A stretch of DNA of 64,000 bases from Bacillus sp. V5-8f. GTDB taxonomy: Bacteria > Bacillota > Bacilli > Bacillales > DSM-1321. The notes beneath the pieces were generated by a model. It made no database searches, was not told the DNA's origin, and saw only the letters and a program-made list of their open reading frames with translations. Position 1 is the first letter of the stretch; each line of letters opens with the position of its first letter. The DNA lies in contig NZ_PGUW01000017.1 of assembly GCF_002863565.1 (NCBI RefSeq), forward strand, positions 1-64,000. Direction: 5' to 3'. Of the stretch, positions 43,416 through 51,898 are shown one piece after another. Both the position numbers and the translations under genes were made by a program.

Positions 43416-45218
43416 ATGAGACGGGTAAACCCTTCAACAGGTCCCGCCCATCACCACGCCCCTAAAACTCCGATAAAGCCGCGTAATGGGGCGTCTACCA
43501 TTAAGCGTATCTGGATGTACCTGTGTAATAAAAAAAGGGTTTTAATCCTTGTTTTATTAATGGTGGTTTTAAGCTCCTCGTTAAGCCTGCTAGGCCCGTA
43601 TCTCGTGGGAAAGGCAATAGATAACTTTATTGTGACGGGGGAAAACAGCGGCCTGATTGCGCTGTTGCTTTCTTTGGTGGTCGTTTATTTCGTGCATTCC
43701 CTTACAGTATGGCTACAGAATTTCTGGATGATTGGAATCGCTCAGGATACGGTAAAAACAATGCGAAACGAAGTGTTCGGGCATCTGCATACATTACCGA
43801 TCAAGTTTTTCGACGACCGGCAGCATGGAGAATTGATGAGCCGGGTTATCAATGATATTGAAAATGTCAGCTCCACTTTGAATAGCTCGGTTATCCAGAT
43901 ATTCTCTAGCCTTCTGACATTGGCAGGGACCGTAGCCGTTATGATTTGGTTAAGCCCATTGCTGACATTGCTGACGCTTTTGATCGTGCCCTTGATGTTT
44001 GGAGGAATGAAGTGGATCACTAGCAGGACAGGCAGGCTGTTTAAGGAGCAGCAGAGGAATCTTGGAGAATTAAATGGATTCATTGAAGAAACTATTTCAG
44101 GACAGCGCATTGTGAAGATATTCTCCCAGGAAGAGAAAGTCCTCGGCCGTTTTGTTGATAGAAGTGAAAAACTTAAGCAGTCAGGATATCTTGCCCAGGC
44201 TTATTCAGGTTTTATTCCTAAATTAATGAATGTATTAAACAACCTTAGTTTTGCGATCATTGCCGGTGTTGGCGGGATATTGGCCGTGAAAGGAGCCATC
44301 TCTATCGGGACGATTGTGATTTTTACGGAGTATTCAAGGCAGTTTACCCGTCCATTAAGCGACCTTTCGAATCAATTTAATACCTTGCTTTCAGCAGTTG
44401 CCGGTGCAGAAAGGGTTTTTGAAATTCTAGATGAGGAAGAAGAAGAGGAAGATAAAAAAGAAGTTGAACATCTAGAGCAAATGAGGGGTAGAGTGTTTTT
44501 TGAAAATGTTTGTTTTTCCTATGAAGAGGGTTCAAATACACTCAACAATGTTAGTTTCCACATCAACAATGGGGAAACAGTTGCCCTTGTAGGTCCGACA
44601 GGGGCCGGGAAAACAACCATCATCAATCTTCTCACCCGTTTTTACGAACCGGATAGCGGCCGGATTTTGATTGATGGCCATGATACCAGAAATGTTACAA
44701 GAGGCAGCCTTCGAAAGCATATGGGCTTCGTATTGCAGGATTCTTTTTTGTTCGAGGGAAGCATCCGCGAGAATATTCGTTATGGCCGGCTTGAAGCCAC
44801 GGATGCCGAGGTGGAGGAAACGGCTAAGCTCGCTAACGCTCATTCCTTCATCATGAAACTGCCGCAAGGATATGATACGGTCTTGAAACAAGATGGCGGA
44901 GGGATCAGCCAGGGACAGCGGCAGCTGCTATCTATCGCTCGAGCCCTATTGGTTGATCCGAAGATTTTAATTCTAGATGAAGCAACCAGCAGCATCGATA
45001 CCATCACTGAACTACAAATCCAGGAGGCATTGGAGCATTTAATGCAAGGGAGGACCAGTTTTGTAATTGCGCACAGGTTAGGTACCATCCGGAAGGCTGA
45101 CCAGATACTTGTCCTCCAGGATGGGCGCATTATGGAAAGGGGCACTCACGATTCATTGCTTCGCCAACAAGGTTTATATTACGGGCTCTATAACCGCCAG
45201 CACACTGAAGGGTTTTGA
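43416..45218 (+). CDS. Heterodimeric ABC exporter, YfiC-like half
   Basis: 600 residues from ATG 43416 (after AGGAGGCCC). An N-terminal extension of ~30 residues is rich in Pro/His/Lys (GPAHHHAPKTPIKPRNG), followed by six membrane helices and the ATPase. Walker A is GPTGAGKTT, Walker B ILILDEATSSID has the catalytic Glu, and the H-loop is VIAHRLGTI. The signature is the altered ISQGQRQLLS. Together with the upstream half this gives one consensus and one degenerate ATP site. An acidic loop (EEEEEDKKEVEH) lies before the ATPase. Confidence 0.93.
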   Translation: MRRVNPSTGPAHHHAPKTPIKPRNGASTIKRIWMYLCNKKRVLILVLLMVVLSSSLSLLGPYLVGKAIDNFIVTGENSGLIALLLSLVVVYFVHSLTVWLQNFWMIGIAQDTVKTMRNEVFGHLHTLPIKFFDDRQHGELMSRVINDIENVSSTLNSSVIQIFSSLLTLAGTVAVMIWLSPLLTLLTLLIVPLMFGGMKWITSRTGRLFKEQQRNLGELNGFIEETISGQRIVKIFSQEEKVLGRFVDRSEKLKQSGYLAQAYSGFIPKLMNVLNNLSFAIIAGVGGILAVKGAISIGTIVIFTEYSRQFTRPLSDLSNQFNTLLSAVAGAERVFEILDEEEEEEDKKEVEHLEQMRGRVFFENVCFSYEEGSNTLNNVSFHINNGETVALVGPTGAGKTTIINLLTRFYEPDSGRILIDGHDTRNVTRGSLRKHMGFVLQDSFLFEGSIRENIRYGRLEATDAEVEETAKLANAHSFIMKLPQGYDTVLKQDGGGISQGQRQLLSIARALLVDPKILILDEATSSIDTITELQIQEALEHLMQGRTSFVIAHRLGTIRKADQILVLQDGRIMERGTHDSLLRQQGLYYGLYNRQHTEGF

Positions 45219-45511
45219 CCGGATGAAGGGGACGTTTATGTCCTTTTTTTGTGAAGAGGGGAATGAATAGGGTTTTGGGGTTTCAAGAAAAGGAAAAATT
45301 TGTAGTACTAAATATTTTCAATAAATGTTAGGCCGGGCGGTTCGGTACGAAAGGACTGTTTATACACCAAGATGAAACGAAATGTCCCGGTGATCGTATA
45401 GTCTTGAAAGGCGCCTTCGGCTTAAGTGTATCAAAATGGCAAGGTAAAACAAAAATTTTTCCTTTTTTCATGCTATAGGCTAGTACAAGTAAATGAAGGA
45501 GGTTTATGAGA

Positions 45512-45937
45512 ATGAAGCGAATTGGTGAATATGTTTTAGGAATCATTGGAGTCATTTTGTCGGGGCTGATGCTAATATGCGGATTATTATTTTTATTTAT
45601 CGAGGGAAATGAAGAGATGAAATCGGAAATGGATAAAATGATGCAGAGTGATCCGGCTCTAACAGGTACCGATATAACAGCTGTGCTGAACATGTTCGGG
45701 GCGATTGGATGGGCGTTTACGATTGCGTCCATTCTTGGTCTTGTGCTCGGGCTAGTTGCCATTTTTGTACTAAAGGCGCGAAAGCCAAAAGCAGCCGGAA
45801 TACTTTTTATATTGGCTGGCGTCCTCGTAGCGCTGGTTTCGATATTAGCGGGGTTTTTACCAGGTATTCTTTATCTGATTGCAGGAATCATGTGTCTGGT
45901 GCGTAAACAGCGGCCAAGTGATTTAGTTTCCAGTTAA
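45512..45937 (+). CDS. DUF4064 family membrane protein
   Basis: 141 residues, four hydrophobic segments in two pairs (YVLGIIGVILSGLMLICGLLF; WAFTIASILGLVLGLVAIFVL; AAGILFILAGVLVALVSIL). The opening MKRIGEYVLGIIGVILSG is the DUF4064 signature. ATG 45512 lies 9 bases from GGAGG; ATG 45506 is only 3 bases away and is rejected. Function unknown. Confidence 0.88.
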   Translation: MKRIGEYVLGIIGVILSGLMLICGLLFLFIEGNEEMKSEMDKMMQSDPALTGTDITAVLNMFGAIGWAFTIASILGLVLGLVAIFVLKARKPKAAGILFILAGVLVALVSILAGFLPGILYLIAGIMCLVRKQRPSDLVSS

Positions 45938-45967
45938 ATATATTTTGCAAGACTGAACGCTAACAAA

Positions 45968-45999
45968 AGCTTGCATAGTTCTATATGCTGGCTTTTTTT
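45968..45999 (+). terminator. Terminator of the DUF4064 gene
   Basis: AAGCTTGCAT and ATGCTGGCTT form an imperfect stem, followed by TTTTTT. Confidence 0.7.
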
Positions 46000-46180
46000 A
46001 AGTGAAATTCTCGGTAGAAAAAGGGGTAGTTCAAAAATAGAAATTGCATTTATGAGAAAAAATATTTTATAATTGAAAATAGATAGAAAATTCTTAACTT
46101 TAAAGAAAAGAGGGGTTATTAGTAAAAAACAGAATATCATGTAAAGAAAAAAATTATATTTGAGAAAGAGGTGGGGAAAA

Positions 46181-48232
46181 ATGAAAGCGCTTAAATCAAT
46201 AGTGCTGTGGGGAGTTATTTCTGCTATCGGGGCTGTTAGCTTTAGTTATATTGCCTTGAAACGCGGAGAGAGCATTAATGCAATCTGGATATTGACTGCT
46301 GCTGTCTGTGTATATGCGGTTGCCTATCGTTTTTATAGTAGATTTATCGCCAATAGGGTATTTGAGTTAAATGACGATCGCATTACTCCGGCAGAAGCTA
46401 ATAATGATGGAAAAGACTATGTACCGACAAATAAATGGGTCCTGTTTGGGCACCACTTTGCTGCTATTGCAGGTGCAGGCCCTCTTGTAGGCCCAATATT
46501 GGCTGCGCAAATGGGTTATTTGCCTGGAACCCTTTGGATTGTAGTAGGAGTTGTTTTGGCCGGTGCCGTTCAGGACTTTGTTATTTTATTCGGCTCCATG
46601 AGACGAAACGGGAAATCACTTGGTGAAATGATAAAAGAAGAAATCGGCCCTGTCACAGGGACAATTGCAATGTTTGGCATTCTCGGAATCATGATTATTT
46701 TATTAGCAGTTCTTGCTTTGGTTGTGGTTAAAGCGCTTGTAGGAAGCCCTTGGGGTATGTTCACCATCGCGGCCACGATCCCTATTGCGATTTTCATGGG
46801 GATTTATATGCGTTACATAAGACCTGGCCGGGTTGGGGAAGGTTCGATTATCGGGATTGTGTTATTGCTTCTATCCCTATATGGAGGCCAATTGGTTTCT
46901 AAGAGTCCGACACTTGCTCCCATGTTTACATTTAGCGGGGAATCGATTGCCCTTATGATGATTGCCTACGGTTTTATTGCTTCCGTTTTGCCTGTATGGC
47001 TTTTGCTCGCCCCGCGTGATTATTTAAGTACTTTTTTGAAGGTCGGAACCATTATAGGCCTTGCTTTAGGTATTCTTATTGTGGCACCAAACCTGGAGAT
47101 GCCCGCTGTAACCAAGTTTATTGACGGAACAGGGCCTGTTTTCGCCGGAAATCTGTTTCCGTTCTTATTCATAACAATAGCTTGTGGTGCTATCTCAGGT
47201 TTCCATTCACTCATCTCATCAGGTACCACACCTAAAATGATCGAGCGGGAAACGCATGCCCGGCCCATTGGTTATGGGGCGATGCTTACCGAATCCTTCG
47301 TAGCTGTTATGGCTATGATTGCTGCATGTGTATTGACGCCTGGTATTTATTTTGCGATCAATAGTCCGCCTGCAGTAATTGGTCCAGATGCAGTTACGGC
47401 TGCAGCCACTATTTCTGACTGGGGCTTCAAGCTGACTCCGGACGATTTAACAGGTTTGGCTGATAAAGTAGGAGAAGAATCCGTTATTTCACGGACTGGC
47501 GGTGCGCCGACCCTGGCAATTGGGATGGCGGTTATTTTTGCTGAGGTTATCGGCGGGAATGCTATGATGGCATTCTGGTATCACTTTGCGATACTCTTTG
47601 AAGCATTATTTATCTTGACCACGATTGATGCAGGAACCCGGGTAGGTCGCTTTTTGATCCAGGATCTTGTTGGAACCTTCTACAAGCCTTTTGCAAATAC
47701 TGAAGCGTGGGTTCCGAATATCATTGCAACGGCGCTTTGCGTGTCAGGCTGGGGTTATTTCTTGTATCAGGGTGTAATCGATCCATTAGGCGGTATTAAT
47801 ACTTTGTGGCCATTATTTGGCATAGCAAACCAAATGCTTGCCGGAATTGCGCTTCTACTCGGGTCCACCATCCTGTTCAAAATGGGGAAGAAGGCATATA
47901 CATGGGTTACGCTCATTCCTACTACCTTTGTGTTGATCGTAACAATGACCGCCGGATGGCAAAAGCTGTTTCATGAAAACCCAAGGATCGGTTTCTTGTC
48001 GCATGGCCAGGTTTTCAAGGATGCGATTGATAAAGGTGAAGTACTGGCTCCTGCCAAAACTATGGGGCAAATGAGGCAGGTCTTGTTCAACGATTATGTG
48101 GATGCGGCCCTGTGTGCCTTCTTTATGTTAATTGTTATAACAGTATTTATTTCAGCAGTCCGTTTATGGATGAAGGTGTTGAAAAACCAGGAGGTTACGC
48201 TCCATGAAACTGTCCATACACACCGGGCCTAA
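46181..48232 (+). CDS. cstA: Carbon starvation protein CstA, peptide/pyruvate transporter family
   Basis: 683 residues, about 16 membrane helices. The family block HHFAAIAGAGPLVGPILAAQ lies at ~85-105, followed by GAVQDFVILFGSMRR and the later GFHSLISSGTTPKM. CstA-type proteins import peptides or pyruvate under starvation. A YbdD-like partner follows within 15 bases. ATG 46181 lies after AGAGGTGGGG; an earlier in-frame start at 46160 has no site. Confidence 0.96.
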   Translation: MKALKSIVLWGVISAIGAVSFSYIALKRGESINAIWILTAAVCVYAVAYRFYSRFIANRVFELNDDRITPAEANNDGKDYVPTNKWVLFGHHFAAIAGAGPLVGPILAAQMGYLPGTLWIVVGVVLAGAVQDFVILFGSMRRNGKSLGEMIKEEIGPVTGTIAMFGILGIMIILLAVLALVVVKALVGSPWGMFTIAATIPIAIFMGIYMRYIRPGRVGEGSIIGIVLLLLSLYGGQLVSKSPTLAPMFTFSGESIALMMIAYGFIASVLPVWLLLAPRDYLSTFLKVGTIIGLALGILIVAPNLEMPAVTKFIDGTGPVFAGNLFPFLFITIACGAISGFHSLISSGTTPKMIERETHARPIGYGAMLTESFVAVMAMIAACVLTPGIYFAINSPPAVIGPDAVTAAATISDWGFKLTPDDLTGLADKVGEESVISRTGGAPTLAIGMAVIFAEVIGGNAMMAFWYHFAILFEALFILTTIDAGTRVGRFLIQDLVGTFYKPFANTEAWVPNIIATALCVSGWGYFLYQGVIDPLGGINTLWPLFGIANQMLAGIALLLGSTILFKMGKKAYTWVTLIPTTFVLIVTMTAGWQKLFHENPRIGFLSHGQVFKDAIDKGEVLAPAKTMGQMRQVLFNDYVDAALCAFFMLIVITVFISAVRLWMKVLKNQEVTLHETVHTHRA

Positions 48233-48246
48233 AAAGGAGGGAAAAG

Positions 48247-48450
48247 ATGCTTAAGAAAATATCAGAGATACTAAGCTATCGAAAGCAATTTATCAGCCTT
48301 CTAGTGGGGGTGCCCTCGTATGAAACGTATGTCGACCATATGCGTTCACATCATCCGGGTGAGCCTGTAAAGAGTCGCAAGGAATTTTTCTGTGAAGCAC
48401 AAGAAAACAGATTTAATGCAAAGGGTGGGAAAGTCTCCCGGTGCTGTTAA
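48247..48450 (+). CDS. YbdD/YjiX family small protein
   Basis: 67 residues: GVPSYETYVDHMRSHHPGEP, then EFFCEAQENRFNAKGGKVSRCC. This is the DUF466/YbdD family, whose members sit next to CstA or BtsT transporters and are needed for their activity in enteric bacteria. Here it follows cstA by 14 bases and ends in the usual Cys-Cys. It supports transport function of the pair. Confidence 0.94.
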   Translation: MLKKISEILSYRKQFISLLVGVPSYETYVDHMRSHHPGEPVKSRKEFFCEAQENRFNAKGGKVSRCC

Positions 48451-48485
48451 TCAAAAAAGAGATCTGAATAAGCAACTCAAAATGA

Positions 48486-48520
48486 ATGGTACTCTCCTCA
48501 TGAGGGTATCTTTTTTTTAT
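48486..48520 (+). terminator. Terminator of the cstA operon
   Basis: GGTACTCTC/GAGGGTATC imperfect stem around CTCATGAG, followed by TTTTTTTT. Confidence 0.82.
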
Positions 48521-48530
48521 AAAAAACTAA

Positions 48531-48547
48531 TGTAAGGAAACATAACA
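48531..48547 (+). promoter_or_regulatory. TnrA/GlnR-like box 1
   Basis: TGTAAGGAAACATAACA keeps the TGTNA...TNACA ends of the TnrA box (TGTNANAWWWTNTNACA) with two mismatches inside. It lies about 70 bases upstream of the predicted start of amtB transcription. Confidence 0.45.
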
Positions 48548-48574
48548 TAAAATTGAAAATTATTGAAATTTTAC

Positions 48575-48603
48575 TTGAAATTTAATTATTTAGACTTTAT
48601 GAT
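48575..48603 (+). promoter_or_regulatory. Probable sigma-A promoter of amtB-glnB
   Basis: TTGAAA (48575-48580) and TATGAT (48598-48603) are separated by 17 bases. Confidence 0.6.
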
Positions 48604-48621
48604 AAGTTTAACAACAAATTA

Positions 48622-48638
48622 TGTTAGAAAACGTAACA
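48622..48638 (+). promoter_or_regulatory. TnrA/GlnR-like box 2
   Basis: TGTTAGAAAACGTAACA fits TGTNANAWWWTNTNACA with a single mismatch. It lies 31 bases before the amtB ATG and just downstream of the predicted promoter, unlike the -49 activator position in B. subtilis nrgAB. Confidence 0.6.
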
Positions 48639-48669
48639 TTAAAACAAAAACAAGAAAGGGTGGAATGAT

Positions 48670-49896
48670 ATGGAATTAGGAGATGCGGTGTTTATGTTTA
48701 TCGCAACATTGTTGGTCTGGTTAATGACTCCAGGAATTGCGCTATTTTACGGAGGAATGGTTAGAAGCAAAAATGTGCTGAGCACAGCAATGCATAGTTA
48801 TATGCCAATGGCAATTGTATCGGTTTTATGGGTGCTGGTAGGATATTCGCTTTCTTTCTCTACTGGAGGCAATGCTTTTATAGGGAACCTTGACTGGGTA
48901 GGGTTAAAAGGAGTAACATTTGAACCCAATGGGGACTATAGTGCCACCATTCCACATAACATGTTCATGATGTTTCAAATGACCTTCGCGGTTTTAACGG
49001 TTGCCATTATTTCAGGAGGCTTTGCTGAACGGATGAGGTTTTCAGCATTTATCGCTTTTATTATAGCTTGGTCGTTGCTTGTATACGCTCCAGTAGCCCA
49101 CTGGGTATGGGGAGTTGGCGGATGGTTGCGGGAGCTGGGTGCCCTGGATTTTGCGGGAGGAAATGTTGTCCATATATCCTCTGGTGTAACAGGTTTGGTG
49201 TTGGCAATTCTTTTGGGGAAACGCAAGGATCTAGAGTCAAGCTCCCCACACAATCTTCCATTAACCTTTTTAGGAGCAACCTTGATCTGGTTCGGATGGT
49301 ACGGCTTCAATGTCGGCAGTGCTTTAACAATTAACGATGTTGCCATGACGGTGTTCGTCAATACAGCAATTGCTGCTTCCGCCGGAATTATCGGATGGTT
49401 GTTGGTTGAATTTATGGTAAATAAAAAGCCCACAATGCTTGGGGGCCTCTCAGGAGCGATAGCCGGCCTGGTCGGAATCACACCGGCGTGCGGGTTTGTC
49501 ACACCTTCAGCATCCATTATTATTGGGTTTGTCGGAGGGATGGCATGTTTCTGGGGAGTAACGTATCTAAAGAAGAAACTAGGCTACGATGATGCGTTGG
49601 ATGCGTTTGGTTTGCATGGGATTGGCGGCGTATGGGGTGGCATTGCCACAGGCCTTTTTGCAACAACATCTGTTAATTCCGCCGGCGCCAATGGCCTTTT
49701 TTATGGCGATATAAGCCTTTTGTGGAAACAGGTAGTGGCAATACTAGCGACATTTATCTTTGTCTCTCTCGTAACTTACTTTATCGCCAAGTTGATTAAT
49801 GTGGTAGCACCAATCCGCGTAGACGAAGAACAAGAATCTCTTGGGCTTGATTTAACGCTGCACGGTGAAAAAGCATATCATGAAACAAATTTTTAA
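48670..49896 (+). CDS. amtB: Ammonium transporter (AmtB/NrgA)
   Basis: 408 residues, 11 membrane helices. The start MELGDAVFMFIATLLVWLM and GIALFYGGMVRSKNVLS are family signatures, with the pore His pair in VNxxFDxHG-like and ALDAFGLHGIGGVWGG segments (second pore His in LHGIGG). It conducts ammonium uptake at low supply. It is followed 12 bases later by a PII gene, as in nrgAB of B. subtilis, with TnrA-like boxes upstream. GAAAGGGTGG precedes the ATG. Confidence 0.97.
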   Translation: MELGDAVFMFIATLLVWLMTPGIALFYGGMVRSKNVLSTAMHSYMPMAIVSVLWVLVGYSLSFSTGGNAFIGNLDWVGLKGVTFEPNGDYSATIPHNMFMMFQMTFAVLTVAIISGGFAERMRFSAFIAFIIAWSLLVYAPVAHWVWGVGGWLRELGALDFAGGNVVHISSGVTGLVLAILLGKRKDLESSSPHNLPLTFLGATLIWFGWYGFNVGSALTINDVAMTVFVNTAIAASAGIIGWLLVEFMVNKKPTMLGGLSGAIAGLVGITPACGFVTPSASIIIGFVGGMACFWGVTYLKKKLGYDDALDAFGLHGIGGVWGGIATGLFATTSVNSAGANGLFYGDISLLWKQVVAILATFIFVSLVTYFIAKLINVVAPIRVDEEQESLGLDLTLHGEKAYHETNF

Positions 49897-49908
49897 GGGG
49901 GACCTAAG

Positions 49909-50271
49909 ATGGGAGAGGCGTTAACAAAAATAGAGATTGTCACACGTCCGAGCAAATTTGATCAGTTCAAACAGGAACTGGCGAAAATAGGCGTCAGTGG
50001 AATCACGGTTTCTGATGTAAAAGGAACAAGCTTACAAAAAGGACTTATCGAGACATACCGGGGTATGAAGCGGGAAATCACACTTTACGACCGAATTAAA
50101 ATTGAAATCGTCGTATGTGAAGTGCCTGTAAAGGATGTGGTTGAGGTTGCGAGACGATTTTTAAATACTGGCGAGCCCGGGGATGGAAAGATATTTATCT
50201 ATGAACTTTCAAATGTCATTAAAATCAGAACAGGTGAAGAAGGGCATGATGCGTTAAAAGATGATAAATAA
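49909..50271 (+). CDS. glnB: Nitrogen regulatory PII protein (GlnB/NrgB family)
   Basis: 120 residues. The trimeric PII fold is indicated by KIEIVTRPSKFDQFKQELAK, VKGTSLQKGLIETYRG for the T-loop region, and TGEPGDGKIFIYELSNVIKI, the B-loop nucleotide site. It should dock onto AmtB and block ammonium flow according to 2-oxoglutarate and nucleotide state. In B. subtilis this protein also anchors TnrA at the membrane. Coupled with amtB. Confidence 0.95.
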   Translation: MGEALTKIEIVTRPSKFDQFKQELAKIGVSGITVSDVKGTSLQKGLIETYRGMKREITLYDRIKIEIVVCEVPVKDVVEVARRFLNTGEPGDGKIFIYELSNVIKIRTGEEGHDALKDDK

Positions 50272-50304
50272 CTTCCAGGCGGACTGTTGTGCAGGAGGGG
50301 GACG

Positions 50305-50457
50305 ATGGGAAAGTTAGTGAAGCTAGTTAACACGGAAAAGTTAAAGATAATAAACTTACTTATTCGTGAGAAGGCATATCAACCTGATGATCGCAACTAT
50401 TTGTTTAGCCTGCCGTTAAAAAACTTGGAGGAAAGGCTTGAGCAATTGAAAAAATAA
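50305..50457 (+). CDS. FbpA-like small protein
   Basis: 50 residues: LVNTEKLKIINLLIREKAY, then DDRNYLFSLPLKNLEERLEQL. The pattern of a basic helix, LIxxKxYxxDDRxLFxLPLxxLExR, resembles the Fur-regulated basic protein FbpA family, which has a similar length. AGGAGGGGG lies before the ATG. It may be cotranscribed with glnB, 33 bases upstream, which would be an unusual context for an iron-sparing protein. No Fur box seen. Family assignment is from memory. Confidence 0.6.
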   Translation: MGKLVKLVNTEKLKIINLLIREKAYQPDDRNYLFSLPLKNLEERLEQLKK

Positions 50458-50467
50458 TATAAGAGAA

Positions 50468-50498
50468 AAAGAAGCAGAAACGTGGTTTTTGCTTCTTT
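50468..50498 (+). terminator. Terminator of the amtB-glnB region
   Basis: AAAGAAGCA/TGCTTCTTT, 9-bp stem with flanking A and T, 10 bases after the small gene's stop. Confidence 0.75.
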
Positions 50499-50530
50499 AC
50501 TTCCTTTTTAATGTAAAGAAAAATAAATGA

Positions 50531-50893
50531 TTACCCTTTTATCAAAAATGAATTTCCGTCTTCATCTTTAAAGGTAGCGAAGGTTCCCCATTGCATTTCA
50601 TTCAGCCCGCCCTCGAATTGTACTCCATTATCCTTCATTTGTTGGTAACTCTCTTTTACATTGTCGGTTTCGAACACAATCGATGGCTTCAGTTCCGCCC
50701 AATTTTTCATCATGCGTTTCGGGTAAATTACAAGAGCTGTTTCCGCCCCTTTAGGACCTACTTCCAGCCAATAGCTGCCCGGCGCCATTTCTCTTTCCGC
50801 GAAAACATCAAAACCAACTTTTTCTGTCCAAAAAACCTTGGCTTTTTGCTGGTCTTCCACATAAATAGCTGCAGTTGCGATTTTAGTAATCAT
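50531..50893 (-). CDS. VOC-superfamily (glyoxalase/bleomycin-resistance fold) protein
   Basis: 120 residues in two beta-alpha-beta-beta-beta modules: ITKIATAAIYVEDQQKAKVF and FWTEKVGFDVFAE, then IVFETDNVKESYQQMKDNGV, ending in WGTFATFKDEDGNSFLI with the C-terminal Glu/Asp metal position. The expected first-strand metal His is absent (AAIYV), so enzymatic activity is uncertain. Substrate unknown. Monocistronic, AAAGGAG before ATG. Confidence 0.9.
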   Translation of the reverse strand: MITKIATAAIYVEDQQKAKVFWTEKVGFDVFAEREMAPGSYWLEVGPKGAETALVIYPKRMMKNWAELKPSIVFETDNVKESYQQMKDNGVQFEGGLNEMQWGTFATFKDEDGNSFLIKG

Positions 50894-51087
50894 GAATTTG
50901 CTCCTTTACAAAAATTTTCAATAACTTTATTTTATCGGTTATTCATACACGTTATCAAGTGAACTTTGCGGACGATGGTTTCACCTGGATTTTTCTGAAA
51001 TTTAAAATTTTTATGCTGCCATGAATGAAAGAACTTTAAAGGAGATCCATCCGCGTGCTGGAGGGAACAAAGAAAAAGGATTGCTAG

Positions 51088-51240
51088 GATGCAAATTTAT
51101 ATGATGGTAAGGATTCGTTTGTTTCAAGGTTTGGTGAGGGTTAGATTGAACTATTAGCACCAGTCCCTTGAAGAGCGGATTCTTGACTTAGGATGTGGCA
51201 CAGGTGATTTAGCCAATAAACTTTTGCATAGCGTATACCT
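51088..51240 (+). pseudogene. Relic of a class I SAM-dependent methyltransferase
   Basis: Pieces in two frames read DANLYDGKDSFVSRFGEG, an in-frame TAG, IELLAPVP, then after a frame change ERILDLGCGTGDLANKLL, which is SAM-binding motif I. The remainder of the enzyme (~200 residues) is missing. Further upstream (51040-51087) AAAGGAG and a few plausible first codons are present. Confidence 0.75.
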
Positions 51241-51312
51241 ACCCTACAAAAAACTGAAACGCAATCACTAATATGTTAAGGATGCATATTTTATTTCATG
51301 GGGTGGGCTAGA

Positions 51313-51705
51313 ATGGTGAACTATGCAAATTCAAACAGCATTAAAAAAGAAAACAAAATTGCCGAGCTAGAGAAGCAGGTCTCTTTAGGGCTTTGGATTC
51401 AATCAATCGGACAGATTATCGAACTTAGCGGGTTATCAGGTCTGTTACAATTGGAGGATGGAGATTTAACTGGTGAAAAACAAATATTAAGCGGTGTTTG
51501 GATTAAGACAATTGGCCAGGTATTGGAAGCCATCTCTGTATCAAGGCAGATAGGAGAAACAGATAAGGCAAAATTGTTTGAAGAACAAAAAATCGCCATA
51601 ACAGGAGATTTGCTTGTGTCTATAGGGGCTGCTATAGAAGTGGCAGGAGGAATAAAAGCGTTGTCTGAAGAGGGAATTTCAGGGATTCCTTTGATAATTC
51701 CATAA
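51313..51705 (+). CDS. Small internally repeated protein, possibly DUF6944-like
   Basis: 130 residues with three related segments: GLWIQSIGQIIELSG, GVWIKTIGQVLEAIS and LLVSIGAAIEVAG. Each is an amphipathic helix with a W/V-I-x-x-IG core, separated by charged linkers (GEKQIL, EEQKIAITGD). The pattern recalls Bacillus 'repetitive' proteins of the DUF6944 type. There is no signal peptide. ATG 51313 has only a weak GGGTGGG site, and the in-frame ATG 51298 lacks one. Function unknown. Confidence 0.7.
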   Translation: MVNYANSNSIKKENKIAELEKQVSLGLWIQSIGQIIELSGLSGLLQLEDGDLTGEKQILSGVWIKTIGQVLEAISVSRQIGETDKAKLFEEQKIAITGDLLVSIGAAIEVAGGIKALSEEGISGIPLIIP

Positions 51706-51767
51706 CGAAGAAAGCTGCTGCAGTACCCCCAGTTCGCAGGAAGAAAGACAGAGATAACAGTTACTAT

Positions 51768-51826
51768 AACAGTTGGGATCCTCGGCAACCCAGTGGAGAG
51801 AAGGGAGGGACCCAACTGTTTTGGTT
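51768..51826. terminator. Terminator between convergent genes
   Basis: AACAGTTGGGATCC and GGGACCCAACTGTTTTGG form a long stem with a ~25-base loop between the repeated protein and gabD. Confidence 0.75.
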
Positions 51827-51898
51827 ATCGTTTCAAAATACTTTCTGAACGGCCAAATTGTCGATCCGCATGCTTCTCCATGCGGTCTTCAGTTTGTC

